A DNA stretch of 64,000 bases. Origin: Humulus lupulus (lineage: Eukaryota; Streptophyta; Magnoliopsida; Rosales; Cannabaceae). This document shows positions 58,235 to 64,000 of this stretch, in pieces. The notes under the pieces were generated by a model, which was given only the letters and a program-made list of their open reading frames with translations, had not been told where the DNA came from and did not search any database. Every line of letters starts with the position of its first letter. Within the stretch, counting starts at the first letter, position 1. The stretch lies in NCBI RefSeq assembly GCF_963169125.1, contig NC_084802.1, forward strand, positions 23,343,107 to 23,407,106, written 5' to 3'. The position numbers were made by a program, and so were the translations under genes.

Positions 58235-59745
58235 TCAGGCTGCTGTGGTGGTTGTGGCTATTGTGGTTGTTGTGGTGGCTGTGGCTGCTGTGGTGGAAAT
58301 TGGCCCGAGCCTGAAAAATTCGCCGTCATGGATTGTATCATATTCATGTCCAAGTTCACAGGTTGAAATTGTGGAGCTTGGATATTCGGATTGGAAGCTT
58401 GCATATTGCATTTGGAGGAAGTTGTTGTTCTGGGTCATAATGGCTTGACTGAAGGGTTGAACCATTGACTTGAAAGCCTCAACTGGTACCATTGGAGGGC
58501 CTCTAAAAGTGAAGAGGTTTTGGTGGCACAAGAGGCAAAGGAACAAGTACCCTTCAATTCACGTCCAATACCTTGGTTGTGTCCATGACATTGACCAAGT
58601 ACCTTCGAGACGACTTGTTTCTCATCGACAGAGGCACTTCTTGCTGAAGATTCAGATTGGGATTGGGATTGCGTTTGTGTCTAGACTTCTTGCTAGAAGG
58701 CATCCTGCAGTTTAGAAACAAGACAATTAATACATAATATAATTAAATAGTAAACATATATACAAAACTTAGAAAGTTACTTACATATGCATCCTTAGCA
58801 TTCGTGTTCACCATTCTATGTGTTGGATGATTGTGCATGTCATGGAACGTATCAATAATGTTGGGCAGTTCCTTAGTCTGAAGACTCATCTTTAGAAAAC
58901 AAAATATAACAAAATATCGGTTAAATACTAAAATTATTATTAAGATGACGAAAAATATTTCAAACTATCTACATATTTTTCTTTACATTCTTAAATTAAG
59001 CAGAAGCATAAGAGGTGGATCCATGGAGACTTGATACTTCTGTTTCGCTCTGTCGGCAGCATTTGCCTTTGAGTGTGCCATGAACTGTGAAGAGGTGAAA
59101 ATGTCAACTAACTTCTGCCAACTCTCATTGTCAATGTCCTCTGGGGAATTCTTTCTGGATGTCTTGATATCATCATACCCTCCATGTTTATCAAAGTATT
59201 TTTTCTTGCGACTTTTGTATCCTTGTAGCGATCTTGAAACTCTCGTTCAATGTCAGTCTCTATCAGTTGCCACTTAGGGAGAGCTTGGGGAAGAATGAAA
59301 AATTCCTTCAAAAAAAAATTAAAACTTGTCAGAATTTTGAAATTATAAAAAACATTACATGTGAATAAGTTGGTAAATTTACCTTCATCTTTTGCATCAA
59401 TCCTATCTTGTGCTCATCCGAAACACTATGCCACAAGTCATAATATAACGACACATGGTGACCAATAAGGTTACCAATAAGTCTCGTGAACAATGTCCCA
59501 AAATCACCAACTGCTTTGTAGGTTCCCTCCTTCAAATCAAATTGTAGAGTCAACGAGCCTTTATATTCTTGGATGAGTTGCTCCAAATTTTTGGATCGAG
59601 ACTGACCTCTTCTTTTCACGGTATTCGCTGCAAAGATTAATTATATTTTATTACCTGTCTCACAGAAAGTAAGCACCAGCGAAGGATCTGGAGGAGGATC
59701 ACCCGCTCCATCACCGCCATACGAACGAGCAACAACAATAGACAT
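58235..59745 (-). pseudogene. Ptta/En/Spm-family ORF of the third CACTA
   Basis: It starts at 59745 with MSIVVARSYGGDGAGDPPP, parallel to MSADVALYHGGDGGGQDPP of the other CACTA ORF. After a 27-base GT..AG remnant of the first intron comes KRRGQSRSKNLEQLIQEYKG, GTYKAVGDFGTLFTRLIG and HHVSLYYDLWHSVSDEHK, the conserved block of PF03004. Then KEFFILPQALPKWQLIE and a Q/T-rich C-terminal end with VEAFKSMVQPFSQAIM. Exons are separated by AT-rich gaps near 59320 and 58720-59100. It probably assists transposition. I cannot say whether splicing would still give an open frame. Confidence 0.75.
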
Positions 59746-59981
59746 ATTTTTATTACATTTAAATCAGTTATAAAATAATAGTAATAAAATGTAGGACATC
59801 CACATTAAAGTCAAATTTTGATTGGAAACTAATGAAATGTAAAGATCCACATTAAAATTTCGCTATTGCATTGGAAACTATTAAAAAAAAAGCATTATCA
59901 TTAAAGTCATATATTGATTGGAAAGTCTTGAAATGAAAACATCCACATTAAAGATACAATAAGAATATTCACAAGAAAATA

Positions 59982-61206
59982 TTATTCCTCACCAATGTCG
60001 ATTCCTACATCATCATCTGTACTTTCTACAGCATCTTCACTAATTTCGTCATCTTCATCGTCATTAATGAAATCATCATCTACATCCGGAACAGATCGAG
60101 ACGTTTTCCCAATCATGTTGGTGTGACTAGGCCGATCAAAAGTCATAACCTCCAACTCTCCTAATTCCACAGTGAATACAAAATTTGATGAAGTACTATC
60201 ATGCACGATATCAACCTCGTTATCATCATTGATACTTGGATGATCCCAAATATTTCAACGATTAACTTCTTCTACTACCCTCCAATTTTTGTTTCTTGAA
60301 GGATCTTCCAAGTAGAAAACTTGTTTTGCTTGAATAGGGAGAATAAATTGTTCGTTCTTGTACCATTCATAATTAATCATGATACTGGTGATGTTATTCT
60401 CAATCACATTTTGACCCTTGCTTACATCGGTGTTGAACCATTTACATCGAAACAATACTACTGAGTAACCCTGGGAATAACATAACTATATAATCTCACC
60501 AAGTTGGCCATTGAAAGTGAAACCTTCGGTTCTTGGCACCGAAACTCCACTATTTTGAGTGGTACGTCCTTCATCACGACTATGTACCATAAACTTCACA
60601 CTGTTAACAATGCAAGCAGTGTAAGAGTATGCATTTTGATTGGACTAGTTTGCTAAAGAAAATACTTCATCAATACACTCAGTTGACTCTGCTTTTTGTA
60701 GACAACACATCTATAGAGTATGACACATCTATTTCGATGATTAACTTCTTCTACTGTCCTCCAATTTTTGTTTCTTGAAGGATCTTCTAAGTAGAAAATT
60801 TGTTTTCCTTGAATGGGGAGAATAAATTGCTCGTCTTTTACCATTCATAATTAATCATGATACTAGTGATGTTATTCTCAGTCACATTTTGACCCTTGCT
60901 TACATCGGTGTTGAACCATTTACATCGAAACAATACTACTGAGTAACCCTGGGAACAACATAACTCTATAATCTCGTCAAGTTGGCCATAGAAAGTGAAA
61001 CCATCAGTTTCTGGCACCGAAACTCCACTATTTTCAGTGGTACGTCTTTCATCACGACTATGACCATAAACTTCACACTGTTAACAATGCAAGCAGTGTA
61101 AGAGTATGCATTTTGATTGGACTCGTTAGCTAAAGCAAATAATTCATCAATACACTCAGTTGACTCTACTTGTCGTAGACAACACATCTATAGAGTATGA
61201 CACACA
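59982..61206 (-). pseudogene. TNP2-like transposase C-terminal domain (DUF4216-like), tandemly duplicated
   Basis: MFRCKWFNTDVSKGQN, NEQFILPIQAKQVFYLEDP and NWRVVEEVNR fit the DUF4216 region at the end of CACTA transposases. The acidic tail DVDDDFINDDEDD follows after a TGA where Arg is likely. The block 60254-60730 is repeated directly as 60731-61206 with a period of 480 bases and about 93% identity by eye. So the domain appears twice, and the protein cannot be read through. Confidence 0.8.
60254..61206. repeat. Direct tandem duplication, period 480 bp
   Basis: TTAACTTCTTCTACT starts at 60261 and again at 60741. CATCTATAGAGTATGACACA ends each unit. Differences are scattered single bases, so the duplication is not brand new. 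Confidence 0.92.
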
Positions 61207-61422
61207 AAAAAAATAGAATGAGATGAGTATTAATCGATGGGAATTTCGTCATAAGTCTACTGTTTCGATAATTTACCTTCAATTTAAACTAGCTAGGGAA
61301 ATATTTTTGAAGATTTATGTTTGGACTTTCTCGAAGACATTCACTGTAGAGCACAATGATCTAGGTAAGATAATAGTTGGATGTGAATTTATTTTAATGA
61401 ATTCATATATCTGTGGAGCTAC

Positions 61423-62130
61423 TTACTCCATATATGGTTGGATTTCATGACAATTGTTGAGTACAAACAACTCTACTTCTTTTCGACGAAGATAGTCAAT
61501 GGATATGATTTTCTTTTTGCTACTTGGACGACATTGTGATTCAAAAACAAAAAATTGCCTCTTAGGAATAACAATATCCGTATTTCTTTCTGGACGATTA
61601 AACTTAGCCTCTATACCTTGAAGATATTGCGAACAAAAATTCAAAGCTTCATCAGCAACATAACCCTCCGCTATAGAACCTTCAGAGAACACCTTATTCC
61701 TGACATAACTTTTCAACTTCTTCATATATCTTTCAAATGGACACATCCACCTCATGTAAACTGGTCCTTCGAGGATAGTTTATTGTGGTAAATGAAGAAT
61801 TAAATGAATCATTATTTCAAAAAAGGATGGAGGAAAAATTAACTCCAACTTGCACAAAATTTGTATCATTTGATCTTCAGCATTCTCCATCTCCTTAACA
61901 ACCAATGTACGTTCACAAATTTTCTTAAAGAAATTGCAAAGCTCAATGATTGTCTTTGAAATAAACTTATCCAAGTAGCCTCGAACTCCTACTTACAATA
62001 GACATTGCATAAGAATGTTACAATCATGAGATTTCAACCCAACAGTGTTGTCATCATTGTCAGTTACTTTCTTAGAGAAATTTGAACCAAAGCCACCAGG
62101 AAGTCTAACTTCTTTTATGAACTGACAAAA
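61423..62130 (-). pseudogene. TNP2-like transposase, DUF4218-like part
   Basis: In order: VGLKSHDCNILMQCLL, VRGYLDKFISKTIIELCNFF, LELIFPPSFFEIMIHLILHLP, then GPVYMRWMCPFERYMKKLKSYVRNKVF and EGSIAEGYVADEALNFCSQYL. These are the conserved blocks of the DUF4218 region of plant CACTA transposases (TNP2 family). A stop falls after LHLPQ and another after MQCLL. The upstream catalytic part would lie to the right but is replaced by the Tat LTR at 62137. Confidence 0.85.
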
Positions 62131-62136
62131 AAAAAT

Positions 62137-62874
62137 TGTCTATCATCCTGTTTTACCCTAATAATTAGCACGAGTCTAGTCACCCAACCAAGGGTACAGT
62201 TGGCAGAAGAATATATGAAAAAGTAGCCAAGTAGAACCTCTAGTTAATGATGACATGAGTAGCTCGAGCTGAGACTTGGAAATACAATATTCAGGTTATT
62301 ATCAGGCTGCCTCTGGCCAGATCCCCCTTTGGATGCTCTGAAGTTTATACGAACTAAGCTTCGGATAATCTTTTGTCACTAGCTCGGTGAAGATAGTCAG
62401 CTCGTGGAAACCTGGTCAGAACGCATACTGAAGGATCCCAAGAGACTTTAAGGCTCTTTATATGCTCAATAATGCCCAGGTTGTATTACATATTTATCAT
62501 TTATTATCCGAGATAGCAGAAATATATTCTATTCTGTTATGCAATCATATCCCAATATAAATGGGAATAATCTGTATTAAATGTATACCATATTTATTCA
62601 CACGGTTACCCAAACTTGTCCATGAAATTCCACTATAAATATCAGGGATAATGGACAGGGAAGGGGACGACTTTTTTTGTATTATTGAAACTCTGTAGAA
62701 ATTGTGAGAGAAAAGCAATAATATTGTCTCGTGGACTAGGTTGATTTTAACCACTGAACCACGTAAATTGTGTGTGTACGAAAGGGTTCTTATAAGTTTA
62801 TTACGGTATACAAATAATCACTAATATCCTTATTAGATTTCTAAATCTGTTGTTGGTGAAAAACTGCGTCAACG
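62137..62874 (+). repeat. 5' LTR of a third Tat element
   Basis: It starts TGTCTATCATCC and ends TGCGTCAACG, directly followed by GTTTGGTGCTTTCGTTGAGG, the primer type of the other Tat elements. A TATA box CTATAAATATC lies at 62633-62643. The start is inferred from where CACTA homology stops. The matching 3' LTR is outside the window. Confidence 0.75.
62634..62641 (+). promoter_or_regulatory. TATA box of the third Tat LTR
   Basis: TATAAATA in the last third of the LTR, about 240 bases before the primer site, on the same strand as gag. Confidence 0.55.
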
Positions 62875-62875
62875 G

Positions 62876-62893
62876 TTTGGTGCTTTCGTTGAG
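62876..62893 (+). other. Primer-binding site of the third Tat element
   Basis: TTTGGTGCTTTCGTTGAG follows the LTR end. Compare the sites at 18172 and 39668. Confidence 0.7.
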
Positions 62894-62923
62894 GGGAAAT
62901 TAGTGCTTTACAAGTTTCATTCG

Positions 62924-64000
62924 ATGTTCATCATGGTGGTTACTCGATCGATGCATGACAATGAAATGGAATAGCCTGGTGGGCAAGAGGCACATCATAC
63001 AACTGTTCCCACTGAAAAGGGTCCAGATGTTTAGCAACGTCCTGGAAAGCAACCAATGGGCCAAGATGACGCTGGGAGTTCAGTGTCACTCCCACCAAAT
63101 CATAATCCAGGATAATTAACAGCCATCAAGATGGAGAATGCCCAATTAAGGAGCCATCTTGCTATGGGGAACAGACAGATCAAGGAGGTCCTGGTTCAGT
63201 TACCCCCTCTTGCAACTGACGCTAATGTCGGAAATAGGGAAATTATATCTCATAAGTCCCACAAGAATAACTGGTTCAAACCGAGTCGTTCTGTCAGGAC
63301 CGCCACTCCGAGCTCTGTACCTTCAAAGCAAAATCACCGAAGCACTCAGCCCACTAACCATCAAAGGAACCATCATCTGCATGCCAGTCGGTCGGTCAGA
63401 ACTGCGACCCCCAGCTCCGCGCCTTCTGCACAAATTCCCAGGAATGCCCACAACAACCCGCCAGGGCGAGCTGGGACAAGTTCACGGAGACAAAATGCCC
63501 CAACGAATCCACCTGTGATGCAATTAGAACCCTAGGCACAGAGAACTCGGGACATTGGGGTAGAGCCGAGGCAGATTAATTTAGTTCGTCCTGATGGAAC
63601 AAGGATAGCCTCACCAATAAGACATATTCCATCACCGGTTAGATATCCTATACCACCGCACCCACAAAGAGATGCTCTAGCTTGTGGAAATATTAGGACA
63701 CTTACATCCCATAGACATGTGCTGATAATCCAGGTCCCCGATCTCAGCCACAGGCTGTAAGTTTTGTAAATGGAAGTTACTGGACGGGGAGCCAGTATGG
63801 AGGAAGGTCTGAGAGCGACCTGAGGAACCACTTTAGCTCAGAGCAAAGTCCTCGGTACGATTCACAACCTGACCTGCGTGATCATCTAAATTCAAAAAGG
63901 AGGTATCCAACTCGCAATGATGATATGAGTTATACTCGACATGAGGGAGGCATTTTATCGTACGCGATAATGGGAATGTCCCACCTAACCAAGCTCGAAC
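62924..64000 (+). pseudogene. gag N-terminal part of the third Tat element, broken, runs off the window
   Basis: It starts ATG at 62924 (MFIMVVTRSMHDNEME). The same frame runs through MENAQLRSHLAMGNRQIKE and a low-complexity SRSVRTATPSS part that occurs twice, then RTRDIGVEPRQINLVRPDG. The basic, proline-rich composition resembles the N-terminal half of the Tat gag at 17906-16900. TAG codons after NEME, GPDV and QLEP stand where Gln is plausible, and TAA follows NPG. Frame changes occur after 63700. The gag core lies beyond the window. Confidence 0.75.

Larger units (their letters stand above)
57523..62136 (-). mobile_element. CACTA (En/Spm) transposon, 3' portion, interrupted by a Tat LTR
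   Basis: The terminus CACTACAGGAAAAGAGG at 57523 is followed by subterminal palindromic words (ACGACATGTCATCG.TGTAGG) up to about 57990. The minus strand then encodes, from right to left, a TNP2-like transposase and a Ptta/En/Spm ORF, the same order as in the CACTA at 44232. The other end is cut off at 62136 by a Tat LTR. It presumably continues beyond the window. Confidence 0.85.

Overview
The window looks like an intergenic stretch of a flowering-plant (eudicot) nuclear genome. It is AT-rich and I found no intact host gene. Nearly every coding signal belongs to a plant transposable element: Ty3/Gypsy of the Tat/Ogre and chromovirus (Tekay/Del-like) lineages, Ty1/Copia, a Cassandra-type TRIM carrying 5S rRNA sequence, CACTA (En/Spm) DNA transposons and L1-type LINEs. 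The plant-only families (Tat elements with the TTTGGTGCTTTC-type primer site, Ptta/En/Spm proteins, Cassandra) support a plant. I cannot assign a genus from sequence alone.

Layout. 1-6536: the 3' end of a decayed Copia with its LTR, the 3' end of a chromovirus whose polypurine tract has become a 24-G run, a Copia-like LTR, and half of a chromovirus LTR. 6537-19016: a complete 12.5 kb Tat/Ogre-type element on the minus strand (LTRs 18190-19016 and 6537-7362, near-identical 5-bp target duplication). It carries broken gag-PR-RT-RH-IN and, on the opposite strand next to the 3' LTR, an intron-containing antisense ORF with its own TATA-like sequence. 19017-28975: the other half of the interrupted LTR, a Copia LTR, LTR fragments, a decayed chromovirus pol with its 3' LTR, and a LINE fragment.

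28976-44225: a nested stack. An LTR-like remnant was split by a Copia element (29309-42786, TSD CTTAC). That Copia was split by a gag-only Tat-related element (34089-40684, TSD CATAC) and independently by a Cassandra TRIM (31475-32291, TSD ATCAC). Each insertion can be removed on paper and the Copia reading frame closes.

44230-50840: a CACTA element (transposase tail plus Ptta/En/Spm ORF) interrupted by a second 3.0 kb CACTA (45843-48837, TSD AAT), then a LINE 3' end. 50838-57522: AT-rich DNA with a 1.7 kb foldback palindrome (52860-54562) and microsatellites. 57523-62136: a third CACTA on the minus strand, with a 480-bp internal tandem duplication. 62137-64000: the 5' LTR and gag start of a third Tat element, running off the window.

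The elements do not work together as a system; the window records successive insertion and decay. LTR divergence judged by eye (about 5% for the Tat element and several per cent for the Copia; lower for Cassandra and the gag-only element) agrees with the nesting order. Many in-frame stops are TAG where a glutamine CAG would be expected, which suggests decay by deamination of methylated CHG cytosines.
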